NCBI RefSeq assembly: GCF_914767665.1
Contig: NC_059504.1
Span: forward strand, 41,447,720-41,511,719
From: Harmonia axyridis
Lineage: Eukaryota; Arthropoda; Insecta; Coleoptera; Coccinellidae
DNA: 64,000 nt
Direction of reading: 5' to 3'
A program made the position numbers and the translations under genes. Every line of letters begins with the position of its first letter. Position 1 is the first letter of the stretch. Positions 1-10,284 of this stretch are shown piece by piece. A model generated the notes under the pieces. The model was given only the letters and a program-made list of their open reading frames with translations, did not search any database and had not been told where the DNA came from.

Positions 1-139
1 TAGAAAGGAGACATCATCCGCAAAGAGCACTACGTCATCCACCACAACATTATGCACCAAGTTATGATGTGAAGGGCAAATAAAATTGGTCCAAGCACCG
101 ATCACTGGGAAACTCCTTGGGTGACTCTGCATTTTGAAG
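1..139 (-). mobile_element. Non-LTR retrotransposon fragment, family B, copy B0 (cut by window edge)
   Basis: This is the 5' part of a truncated RT fragment that continues off the left edge. It matches 3061-3199 in copy B1 with one visible difference (near 104). On the minus strand it encodes the RT segment with the Q-G-V-S-Q-G-S-V-L-G-P motif, close to its junction with satellite at about 139/140. It shares with B1 a small lesion near 61-70 (GTTATGATG against GTCATCGATG in copies B2-B4), which shifts the frame. The satellite to its right is also the same as that to the right of B1, so B0 is a duplicated block and not a separate insertion. Confidence 0.9.
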
Positions 140-839
140 ATAGTTTAGGAGAAATAACGATTTTTGTAGAGAGATTGAATTTTCTCGAATTTTCCTTACC
201 CCGGACCTTAAAAAATTGTGAAAAATTAAAAGTTCCTTCTTGGTAATAATATACCGCTTTTTCTATTGATCTGGTCACGTAGATCACGAAAGTTTTTATT
301 TGAGGGGTCTGCGACGAATAGTTTAGAAGATATAACGATTTTTGTAGAGAGATTGAATTTTCTCGAATTTTCCTTACCCCGGACCTTGAAAAATTGTAAA
401 AAATTAAAAGTTCTTTCTTGGTAATAATATACCTCTTTTTCTATTGATCTGGTCACGTAGATCACGAAAGTTTTTATTTGAGGGGTCTGCGACGAATAGT
501 TTAGGAGATATAACGATTTTTATAGAGAGATTGAATTTTCTCGAATTTTCCTTACCCCGGACCTTAATAAATTGTTAAAAATTAAAAGTTCCTTCTTGGT
601 AATAATATACCGCTTTTTCTATTGATCTGGTCACGTAGATCACGAAAGTTTTTATTTGAGGGGTCTGCGACGAATAGTTTAGAAGATATAACGATTTTTG
701 TAGAGAGATTGAATTTTCTCGAATATTCCTTACCCCGGACCTTGAAAAATTGTAAAAAATTAAAAGTTCTTTCTTGGTAATAATATACCGCTTTTTCTAT
801 TGATCTGGTCACGTAGATCACGAAAGTTTTTATATGAGG

Positions 840-1080
840 GGTCTGCGACGAATAGTTTAGGAGATATAACGATTTTTATAGAGAGATTGATTTTTTACGG
901 TTTTTTCCAAAAATTTCGACTTCAAATTTCTCCTAAACTATAGGGACTACGGAAAATCGGTAAGCAGAGTTGGTATTGGCAGTTCATGGTTATTCGAATC
1001 CCACTCTCGCCTGACAATATTTGAGTCGAAAAATTTTCTCGAATTTTCTCGAATATTCCTTACCCCGGACCTTAAAAAAT
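840..1080. repeat. Representative L-specific block inside a 330-bp L unit
   Basis: In L units the S sequence is interrupted, after the AGAGAGATTGA segment, by a block of roughly 142-152 bp running from TTTTTACGGTTTTTTCC to TTTGAGTCGAAAAATTTTC. The length difference between 320- and 330-bp L units comes mainly from one or two copies of the 10-mer TTTTCTCGAA at the block end. The block contributes one arm of a 13-bp perfect inverted repeat: ATAGTTTAGGAGA at 852-864 and TCTCCTAAACTAT at 929-941. It also holds a tRNA-like stretch, ATTCGAATCCCAC, near 992-1004. Confidence 0.85.
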
Positions 1081-1089
1081 TGTAAAAAA

Positions 1090-1267
1090 TTAAAAGTTCC
1101 TTCTTGGTAATAATATACCGCTTTTTCTATTGATCTGGTCACGTAGATCACGAAAGTTTTTATTTGAGGGGTCTGCGACGAATAGTTTAGGAGATATAAC
1201 GATTTTTGTAGAGAGATTGAATTTTCTCGAATTTTCCTTACCCCGGACCTTGAAAAATTGTAAAAAA
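1090..1267. repeat. Representative S unit (178 bp) of the satellite
   Basis: This is a clear example of the basic unit; the same phase recurs at 1268. It holds the dyad TGATCT (1131-1136), an 8-nt spacer and AGATCA (1145-1150). 178 is not a multiple of three, so reading frames shift at each unit and chance ORFs end within one or two units. The unit is A+T-rich, with short G/C islands at ACCCCGGACC and GGGGTCTGCGACG. Confidence 0.9.
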
Positions 1268-1895
1268 TTAAAATTTCTTTCTTGGTAATAATATACCTCT
1301 TTTTCTATTGATCTGGTCACGTAGATCACGAAAGTTTTTATTTGAGGGGTCTGCGACGAATAGTTTAGGAGATATAACGATTTTTATAGAGAGATTGAAT
1401 TTTCTCGAATTTTCCTTACCCCGGACCTTAAAAAATTGTAAAAAATTGAAAGTTCTTTCTTTGTAATAATATACCTCTTTTTCTATTGATCTGTTCACGT
1501 AGATCACGAAAGTATTTATTTGAGGGGTCTGCGACGAATAGTTTGAGAGATATAACGATTTTTGTAGAGAGATTGAATTTTCTCGAATTTTCCTTACCCC
1601 AGACCTTAAAAAATTGTAAAAATTAAAAGTTCTTTCTTGGTAATAATATACCTCTTTTTCTATTGATCTGTTCACGTAGATCACGAAAGTTTTTATATGA
1701 GGGGTCTGCGACGAATAGTTTAGGAGATATAACGATTTTTATAGAGAGATTGAATTTTCTCGAATTTTCCTTACCGCGGACCTTAAAAAATTGTTAAAAA
1801 TTAAAAGTTCTTTCTTGGTAATAATATACCTCTTTTTCTATTGATCTGTTCACGTAGATCACGAAAGTTTTTATTTGAGGGGGCTGCGACGAATG

Positions 1896-1914
1896 GATAG
1901 ATAGATAGATAGAT
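1896..1914. repeat. (GATA)n tail of copy B1
   Basis: About five GATA repeats join the satellite sequence CTGCGACGAAT to the 3' UTR of element B. On the coding (minus) strand this is a 3' (TATC)n tail, the type of simple-repeat end that several LINE clades carry instead of poly(A). Confidence 0.9.
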
Positions 1915-2048
1915 ATATATTCATCTCAAGTATTTACAGATGCTGTCAAAATAAATGTATATAATAAATATAAATACATGTTCACACGTTACAAATTTCT
2001 CAGTACGATATAATCAACGGCAAAATACACAATTTTTCATAGGAATGA

Positions 2049-3199
2049 CTAGAATTTATGGGACAGAAACTCATCCATCGAGTAGAATACATTTTCTTTA
2101 AGCAAGCTCTTTATTTTTTTCTTGAAGGCATTATAATGTAGTGATGTCCGGTAGTTTTTTATAGAGTTTTAGGCTGTTATATATGTGCATGTTTCTCGTT
2201 TTCTCCAGTCTATGTAAAGAAGGTACATATTTGTCCTTGAAACGCGTGTTGTGACCGTGAACGCTCAAGTGTTTCTGGAACCTGTTTCCGCTCCCATGCA
2301 CATATAAGAGGCACTCCATGATGTAACAGCACGGAACAGTAAGTATACCATATTTTTAAAAAAATGGTCTACAGCTTGTCATCCGACCTTCCCCTGCTAC
2401 TATTCTGATAGCCTTTTTCTGTTTCAGGAATATCCTTCCCGCTTCCGAGGACGCCCCCCATAGGTCATCCGTCCGTTTTCTCCAGTCTATGTAAAGAAGG
2501 TACATATTTGTCCTTGAAACGCGTGTTGTGACCGTGAACGCTCAAGTGTTTCTGGAACCTGTTTCCGCTCCCATGCACATATAAGAGGCACTCCATGATG
2601 TAACAGCACGGAACAGTAAGTATACCATATTTTTAAAAAAATGGTCTACAGCTTGTCATCCGACCTTCCCCTGCTACTATTCTGATAGCCTTTTTCTGTT
2701 TCAGGAATATCCTTCCCGCTTCCGAGGACGCCCCCCATAGGTCATCCGTCCGTGGAATTGAGCATGGTACACAATCAGGGCTTCTTTTTCTGTGAGAAAG
2801 TTCTTTATATTTCTAATTGCGAAGAGTGCTGTCGAAAGTTTACCAGACAATTCGTTCACATGCTGATCCCAACCTAGGTTTCCGCTGATTGATAATCCAA
2901 GAAGGGATATACTATCTTTGTTCCATCGTTTGGTTGTAATTACGAGCTCCTTCGTTTTATCAGCATTCACACTCATAATGTTGTTTATGAACCAACCAAC
3001 AGCATCATCTATGGACTTTTTAGATTTCGCCTGAAGTAAACCTTCCACTTTATCTCTATTTAGAAAGGAGACATCATCCGCAAAGAGCACTACGTCATCC
3101 ACCACAACATTATGCACCAAGTTATGATGTGAAGGGCAAATAAAATTGGTCCAAGCACCGATCCCTGGGAAACTCCTTGGGTGACTCTGCATTTTGAAG
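2049..3199 (-). pseudogene. Broken reverse transcriptase ORF of copy B1
   Basis: Minus-strand reading gives the RT B-region motif (QGVSQGSVLGP), a catalytic F-A-D-D motif, an N-A-D-K-T segment and a C-terminal region with H-G-H-N-T-R and N-S-L-K-L-Y, the usual tail of Jockey/CR1-group ORF2 proteins. Endonuclease and N-terminal RT are missing through 5' truncation. Breaks: a frameshift near 3121-3132 specific to B0/B1; a shift at the G-run near 2735-2740; an in-frame stop in a T-run near 2633-2640; another shift near 2131; and the 277-bp duplication. It is not functional. Confidence 0.85.
2197..2750. repeat. 277-bp tandem duplication inside copy B1
   Basis: The segment 2197-2473 is repeated at 2474-2750, both beginning CGTTTTCTCCAGTCTATG and ending GTCATCCGTC. 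The equivalent DNA is single-copy in B2 (about 19073-19349), B3 and B4. The junction has short CCGT/CGTT homology, which points to slippage or unequal exchange after the B block had been copied. Confidence 0.93.
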
Positions 3200-5439
3200 A
3201 TAGTTTAGGAGAAATAACGATTTTTGTAGAGAGATTGAATTTTCTCGAATTTTCCTTACCCCGGACCTTAAAAAATTGTGAAAAATTAAAAGTTCCTTCT
3301 TGGTAATAATATACCGCTTTTTCTATTGATCTGGTCACGTAGATCACGAAAGTTTTTATTTGAGGGGTCTGCGACGAATAGTTTAGAAGATATAACGATT
3401 TTTGTAGAGAGATTGAATTTTCTCGAATTTTCCTTACCCCGGACCTTGAAAAATTGTAAAAAATTAAAAGTTCTTTCTTGGTAATAATATACCTCTTTTT
3501 CTATTGATCTGGTCACGTAGATCACGAAAGTTTTTATTTCAGGGGTCTGCGACGAATAGTTTAGGAGATATAACGATTTTTATAGAGAGATTGAATTTTC
3601 TCGAATTTTCCTTACCCCGGACCTTAATAAATTGTTAAAAATTAAAAGTTCCTTCTTGGTAATAATATACCGCTTTTTCTATTGATCTGGTCACGTAGAT
3701 CACGAAAGTTTTTATTTGAGGGGTCTGCGACGAATAGTTTAGGAGATATAACGATTTTTATAGAGAGATTGATTTTTTACGGTTTTTTCCAAAAATTTCG
3801 ACTTCAAATTTCTCCTAAACTATAGGGACTACGGAAAATCGGTAAGCAGAGTTGGTATTGGCAGTTCATGGTTATTCGAATCCCACTCTCGCCTGACAAT
3901 ATTTGAGTCGAAAAATTTTCTCGAATTTTCTCGAATATTCCTTACCCCGGACCTTAAAAAATTGTAAAAAATTAAAAGTTCCTTCTTGGTAATAATATAC
4001 CGCTTTTTCTATTGATCTGGTCACGTAGATCACGAAAGTTTTTATTTGAGGGGTCTGCGACGAATAGTTTAGGAGATATAACGATTTTTGTAGAGAGATT
4101 GAATTTTCTCGAATTTTCCTTACCCCGGACCTTGAAAAATTGTAAAAAATTAAAAGTTCTTTCTTGGTAATAATATACCTCTTTTTCTATTGATCTGGTC
4201 ACGTAGATCACGAAAGTTTTTATTTGAGGGGTCTGCGACGAATAGTTTAGGAGATATAACGATTTTTATAGAGAGATTGAATTTTCTCGAATTTTCCTTA
4301 CCCCGGACCTTAAAAAATTGTAAAAAATTGAAAGTTCTTTCTTTGTAATAATATACCTCTTTTTCTATTGATCTGTTCACGTAGATCACGAAAGTATTTA
4401 TTTGAGGGGTCTGCGACGAATAGTTTGAGAGATATAACGATTTTTGTAGAGAGATTGAATTTTCTCGAATTTTCCTTACCCCAGACCTTAAAAAATTGTA
4501 AAAATTAAAAGTTCTTTCTTGGTAATAATATACCTCTTTTTCTATTGATCTGTTCACGTAGATCACTAAAGTTTTTATATGAGGGGTCTGCGACGAATAG
4601 TTTAGGAGATATAACGATTTTTATAGAGAGATTGAATTTTCTCGAATTTTCCTTACCCCGGACCTTAAAAAATTGTGAAAAATTAAAAGTTCTTTCTTGG
4701 TGATAATATTCCTCTTTTTCTATTGATCTGTTCACGTAGATCACGAAAGTTTTTATATGAGGGGTCTGCGACGAATAGTTTAGGAGATATAACGATTTTT
4801 ATCGAGAGATTGAATTTTTACGGTTTTTTCCAAAAATTTCGACTTCAAATTTCTCCTAAACTATGGGGAAAACGGAAAATCGGTAAGCAGAGTTGGTATT
4901 GGCAGTTCATGGTTATTCGAAACCCACTCTCGCCTGACAATATTTGAGTCGAAAAATTTTCTCGAATTTTCTCGAATTTTCCTTACCCCGGACCTTAAAA
5001 AATTGTAAAAAATTAAAAGTTCCTTCTTGGTAATAATATACCTCTTTTTCTATTGATCTGTTCACGTAGATCACGAAAGTTTTTATTTGAGGGGTCTGCA
5101 ACGAATAGTTTAGGAGATATAACGATTTTTATAGAGCGATTGAATTTTCTCGAATTTTCCTTACCCCGGACCTTAAAAAATTGTAAAAAATTAAAAGTTC
5201 TTTCTTGGTAATAATATACCTCTTTTTCTATTGATCTGTTCACGTAGATCACTAAAGTTTTTATATGAGGGGTCTGCGACGAATAGTTTAGGAGATATAA
5301 CGATTTTTATAGAGAGATTGAATTTTCTCGAATTTTCCTTACCCCGGACCTTAAAAAATTGTGAAAAATTGAAAGTTCTTTCTTTGTAATAATATACCTC
5401 TTTTTCTATTGATCTGTTCACGTAGATCACGAAAGTATT

Positions 5440-5480
5440 TATTTGAGGGGTCTGCGACGAATAGTTTGAGAGATATAACG
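5440..5480. other. Paralogous empty site corresponding to the element A insertion
   Basis: The satellite here runs uninterrupted through GCGACGAATAGTTTGAGAG with the same private neighbours as the flanks of element A: AAAGTATTTATTTGAGGGG on the left, and ACCCCAGACC followed by GATAATATATATC on the right. Element A separates exactly these halves, at 14380 and 17896. The ATAG at the junction lies at 5461-5464. Confidence 0.8.
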
Positions 5481-7552
5481 ATTTTTGTAGAGAGATTGAA
5501 TTTTCTCGAATTTTCCTTACCCCAGACCTTAAAAAATTGTAAAAAATTAAAAGTTCCTTCTTGGTGATAATATATATCTTTTTCTATTGATCTGTTCACG
5601 TAGATCACGAAAGTTTTTATATGAGAGTTCTGCGACGAATAGTTTAGGATATATAACGATTTTTATAGAGAGATTGAATTTTTACGGTTTTTTCCAAAAA
5701 TTTCGACTTCAAATTTCTCCTAAACTATGGGGACTACGGAAAATCGGTAAGCAGAGTTGGTATTGGCAGTTCATGATTATTCGAATTCCACTCACGAACG
5801 ACAATATTTGAGTCGAAGAATTTTCTCGAATTTCCCTTACCCCGGACCTTAAAAAATTGTAAAGAATTAAAAGTTCCTTCTTGGTAATAATATACCTCTT
5901 TTTCTATTGATCTGGTCACGTAGATCACGAAAGTTTTTATTTGAGGGGTCTGCGACGAATAGTTTAGGAGATATAACGATTTTTATAGAGAGATTGAATT
6001 TTCTCGAATTTTCCTTACCCCGGACCTTAAAAAATTGTAAAAAATTAAAAGTTCCTTTTGGTAATAATATACCTCTTTTTCTATTGATCTGTTCACGTAG
6101 ATCACGAAAGTTTTTATATGAGGGGTCAGCGACGAATAGTTTAGGAGATATAACGATTTTTGTAGAGAGATTGAATTTTCTCGAATTTTCCTTACCCCGG
6201 ACCCTAAAAAATTGTGAAAAATTAAAAGTTCTTTTTTGGTGATAATATACCTCTTTTTTTATTGATCTGTTCACGTAGATCACGAAAGTTTTTATATGAG
6301 AGTTCTGCGACGAATAGTTTAGGAGATATAACGATTTTTATAGAGAGATTGAATTTTTACGGTTTTTTCCAAAAATTTCGACTTCAAATTTCTCCTAAAC
6401 TATGGGGACTACGGAAAATCGGTAAGCAGAGTTGGTATTGGCAGTTCATGATTATTCGGATTCCACTCACGAATGACAATATTTGAGTCGAAGAATTTTC
6501 TCGAATTTTCTCGAATTTTCCTTACCCCGGACCTTAAAAATTTGTAAAAAATTGAAAGTTCCTTCTTGGTGATAATATACCCCTTTTTCTATTGATCTGT
6601 TCACGTAGATCACGAAAAATTTTATATGAGGGGTCTGCGACGAATAGTTTAGGAGATATAACGATTTTTATAGAGAGATTGAATTTTTACGGTTTTTTCC
6701 AAATATTTCGACTTCAAATTTCTCCTAAACTATGGGGACTACGGAAAATCGGTAAGCAGAGTTGGTATTGGCAGTTAATGATTATTCGAATTCCACTCAC
6801 GAATGACAATATTTGAGTCGAAGAATTTTCTCGAATTTTTTTTACCCCGGACCTTAAAAAAATTGTAAAAAATTAAAAGTTCTTTCTTGGTGATAATATA
6901 CCTCTTTTTCTATTGATCTGTTCACGTAGATCACGAAAGTTTTTATATGAGAGTTCTGCGACGAATAGTTTAGGAGATATAACGATTTTTATAGAGAGAT
7001 TGAATTTTTACGGTTTTTTCCAAAAATTTCGACTTCAAATTTCTCCTAAACTATGGGGACTACGGAAAATCGGTAAGCGGAGTTGGTATTGGCAGTTCAT
7101 GATTATTCGGATTCCACTCACGAATGACAATATTTGAGTCGAAGAATTTTCTCGAATTTTCCTTACCCCGGACCTTAAAAAATTGTGAAAAATTAAAAGT
7201 TCCTTCTTGGTGATAATATACCCCTTTTTCTATTGATCTGTTCACGTAGATCACGAAAAATTTCATATGAGGGGTCTGCGACGAATAGTTTAGGAGATAT
7301 AACGATTTTTATAGAGAGATTGAATTTTTACGGTTTTTTCCAAAAATTTCGACTTCAAATTTCTCCCTAACTATGGGGACTACGGAAAATCGGTAAGCAG
7401 AGTTGGTATTGGCAGTTCATGATTATTCGAATTCCACTCACGAATGATAATATTTGAGTCGAAGAATTTTCACGAATTTTTCTTACCCCGGACCTTAAAA
7501 AATTGTAAAAAATTAAAAGTTCCTCCTTGGTAATAATATACCTCTTTTTCTA

Positions 7553-10284
7553 TTGATCTGGTCACGTAGATCACGAAAGTTTTTATTCGAGGGGTCTGCG
7601 ACGAATAGTTTAGGAGATATAACGATTTTTGTAGAGAGATTGAATTTTCTCGAATTTTCCTTACCCCGGACCTTAAAAAATTGTAAAAAATTAATTTCTT
7701 GGTTATTTATTTGGTATTCCTTGGTATTTCTTATTTGGTATTTCTTGGTAATAATATACCTCTTTTTCTATTGATCTGTTCACGTAGATCACGAAAGTTT
7801 TTATTTGAGGGGTCTGCGACGAATAGTTTACGAGATATAACGATTTTTGTAGAGAGATTGAATTTTTACGGTTTTTTCCAAAAATTTCGACTTCAAATTT
7901 CTCCTTAACTATGGGGACTACGGAAAATCGGTAAGCAGAGTTGGTATTGGCAGTTCATGATTATTCGAATTCCACTCACGAATGATAATAGTTGAGTCGA
8001 AGAATTTTCTCGAATTTTTCTTACCCCGGACCTTAAAAAATTGTAAAAAATTAAAAGTTCCTCCTTGGTAATAATATACCTCTTTTTCTATTGATCTGGT
8101 CACGTAGATCACGAAAGTTTTTATTTGAGGGGTCTGCGACGAATAGTTTAGGAGATATAACGATTTTTATAGAGAGATTGAATTTTCTCGAATTTTCATT
8201 ACCCCGGACCTTAAAAAATTGTAAAAAATCGAAAGTTCCTTCTTGGTGATAATATACCTCTTTTTCTATTGATCTGTTTACGTAGATCACGAAAGTTTTT
8301 ATATGAGGGGTCTGCGACGAATAGTTCAGGAGATATAACGATTTTTATAGAGAGATTGAATTTTTACGGTTTTTTCCAAAAATTTCGACTTCAAATTTCT
8401 CCTAAACTATGGGGACTACAGATAATCGGTAAGCAGAGTTGGTATTGGCAGTGCATGATCATTCAAATTCCACTCACGAATGACAATATTTGAGTCGAAG
8501 AATTTTCTCGAATTTTCTCGAATTTTCCTTACCCCGGACCTTAAAAAATTGTAAAAAATTAAAAGTTCCTTCTTGGTAATAATATACCTCTTTTTCTATT
8601 GATCTGGTCACGTAGATCACGAAAGTTTTTATTTGAGGGGTCTGCGACGAATAGTTTAGGAGATATAACGATTTTTATAGAGAGATTGAATTTTTACGGT
8701 TTTTTCCAAAAATTTCGACTTCAAATTTCTCCCTAACTATGGGGACTACGGAAAATCGGTAAGCAGAGTTGGTATTGGCAGTTCATGATTATTCTAATTC
8801 CACTCACGAATGATAATATTTGAGTCGAAGAATTTTCACGAATTTTTCTTACCCCGGACCTTAAAAAATTGTAAAAAATTAAAAGTTCCTCCTTGGTAAT
8901 AATATACCTCTTTTTCTATTGATCTGGTCACGTAGATCACGAAAGTTTTTATTCGAGGGGTCTGCGACGAATAGTTTAGGAGATATAACGATTTTTGTAG
9001 AGAGATTGAATTTTCTCGAATTTTCCTTACCCCGGACCTTAAAAAATTGTAAAAAATTAATTTCTTGGTTATTTATTTGGTATTCCTTGGTATTTCTTAT
9101 TTGGTATTTCTTGGTAATAATATACCTCTTTTTCTATTGATCTGTTCACGTAGATCACGAAAGTTTTTATTTGAGGGGTCTGCGACGAATAGTTTACGAG
9201 ATATAACGATTTTTGTAGAGAGATTGAATTTTTACGGTTTTTTCCAAAAATTTCGACTTCAAATTTCTCCTAAACTATGGGGACTACGGAAAATCGGTAA
9301 GCAGAGTTGGTATTGGCAGTTCATGATTATTCGAATTCCACTCACGAATGATAATATTTGAGTCGAAGAATTTTCTCGAATTTTTCTGACCCCGGACCTT
9401 AAAAAATTGTAAAAAATTAAAAGTTCCTCCTTGGTAATAATATACCTCTTTTTTTATTGATCTGGTCACGTAGATCACGAAAGTTTTTATTTGAGGGGTC
9501 TGCGACGAATAGTTTAGGAGATATAACGATTTTTGTAGAGAGATTGAATTTTCTCGAATTTTCCTTACCCCGGACCTTAAAAAATTGTAAAAAATTAAAA
9601 TTTCTTTCTTGGTAATAATATACCTCTTTTTCTATTGATCTGGTCACGTAGATCACGAAAGTTTTTATTTGAGGGGTCTGCGACGAATAGTTTACGAGAT
9701 ATAACGATTTTTGTAGAGAGATTGAATTTTTACGGTTTTTTCCAAAAATTTCGACTTCAAATTTCTCCTAAACTATGGGGACTACGGAAAATCGGTAAGC
9801 AGAGTTGGTATTGGCAGTTCATGATTATTCGAATTCCACTCACGAATGATAATATTTGAGTCGAAGAATTTTCTCGAATTTTCTCGAATTTCTCTTACCC
9901 CGGACCTTAAAAAATTGTAAAAAATTAAAAGTTCTTTCTTGGTGATAATATACCTCTTTTTCTATTGATCTGTTCACGTAGATCACGAAAGTTTTTATAT
10001 AAGAGTTCTGCGACGAATAGATTAGGAGATATAACGATTTTTATAGAGAGATTGAATTTTTACGGTTTTTCCAAAAATTTCGACTTCAAATTTCTCCTAA
10101 ACTATGGGGACTACGGAAAATCGGTAAGCAGAGTAAGTATTGGCAGTTCATGATTATTCGGATTCCACTCACGAATGATAATAGTTGAGTCGAAGAATTT
10201 TCTCGAATTTTCCTTACCCCGGACCTTAAAAAATTGTAAAAAATTGAAAGTTCCTTCTTGGTGATAATATACCCCTTTTTCTAT
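7553..10284. repeat. 1366-bp HOR, two tandem copies
   Basis: Features at 7553, 7699 and 7918 recur at 8919, 9065 and 9284, all at an offset of 1366 bp. Each copy opens with an S unit followed by a C unit carrying the GGTTATTTATTTGGTATTCC form, then L units. The segment from about 7918 to 8500 recurs a second time at 10431-11010 (offset 2513), with shared private changes ACAGATAATCGG and CAGTGCATGATCATTC. Confidence 0.85.

Larger units (their letters stand above)
140..1894. repeat. Satellite array segment, mostly 178-bp S units
   Basis: The segment is a head-to-tail run of S units of about 178 bp, with one 330-bp L unit at about 840-1080. S units are recognised by the fixed order TTTCTCGAATTTTCC, ACCCCGGACCTT, TCTATTGATCTG, TCACGTAGATCACGAAAG and GGGGTCTGCGACGAATAG. 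It parallels 3200-4740, with one extra S unit at about 640-820 (offset 3060 before it, 2882 after). The last unit carries GAGGGGGCTGCG and runs into the GATA tail of copy B1. No host gene is visible. Confidence 0.95.
1895..3199 (-). mobile_element. Non-LTR retrotransposon fragment, family B, copy B1
   Basis: This is a 5'-truncated LINE-type element in minus orientation. From its 3' end it has a (GATA)n tail (about 1896-1914), an A+T-rich 3' UTR (about 1915-2048), the RT ORF C-terminus (stop at 2049-2051) and then RT domain up to a 5' junction at 3199/3200. A private 277-bp tandem duplication (2197-2473 and 2474-2750) sits in the RT C-terminal part and is absent from B2-B4. Several frameshifts break the ORF. 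Flanking satellite on both sides matches that of B2 (GAGGGGGCTGCG on the left; GAGAAATAACG on the right), so B1 and B2 derive from one insertion. Confidence 0.92.

Noticed and set aside
955..1022. A functional tRNA gene in the L block
   Set aside because: There is no complete cloverleaf, A box or acceptor stem; only a partial B-box-like 3' segment is present, so it is kept as a weak origin hypothesis.
1090..1684. Recurring minus-strand open frames of 64-138 codons in S and L units
   Set aside because: They mostly start at GTG inside GTGATCTACGTG, overlap plus-strand open frames on the same DNA, and end at unit boundaries. They are by-products of an A+T-rich repeat with few stops.
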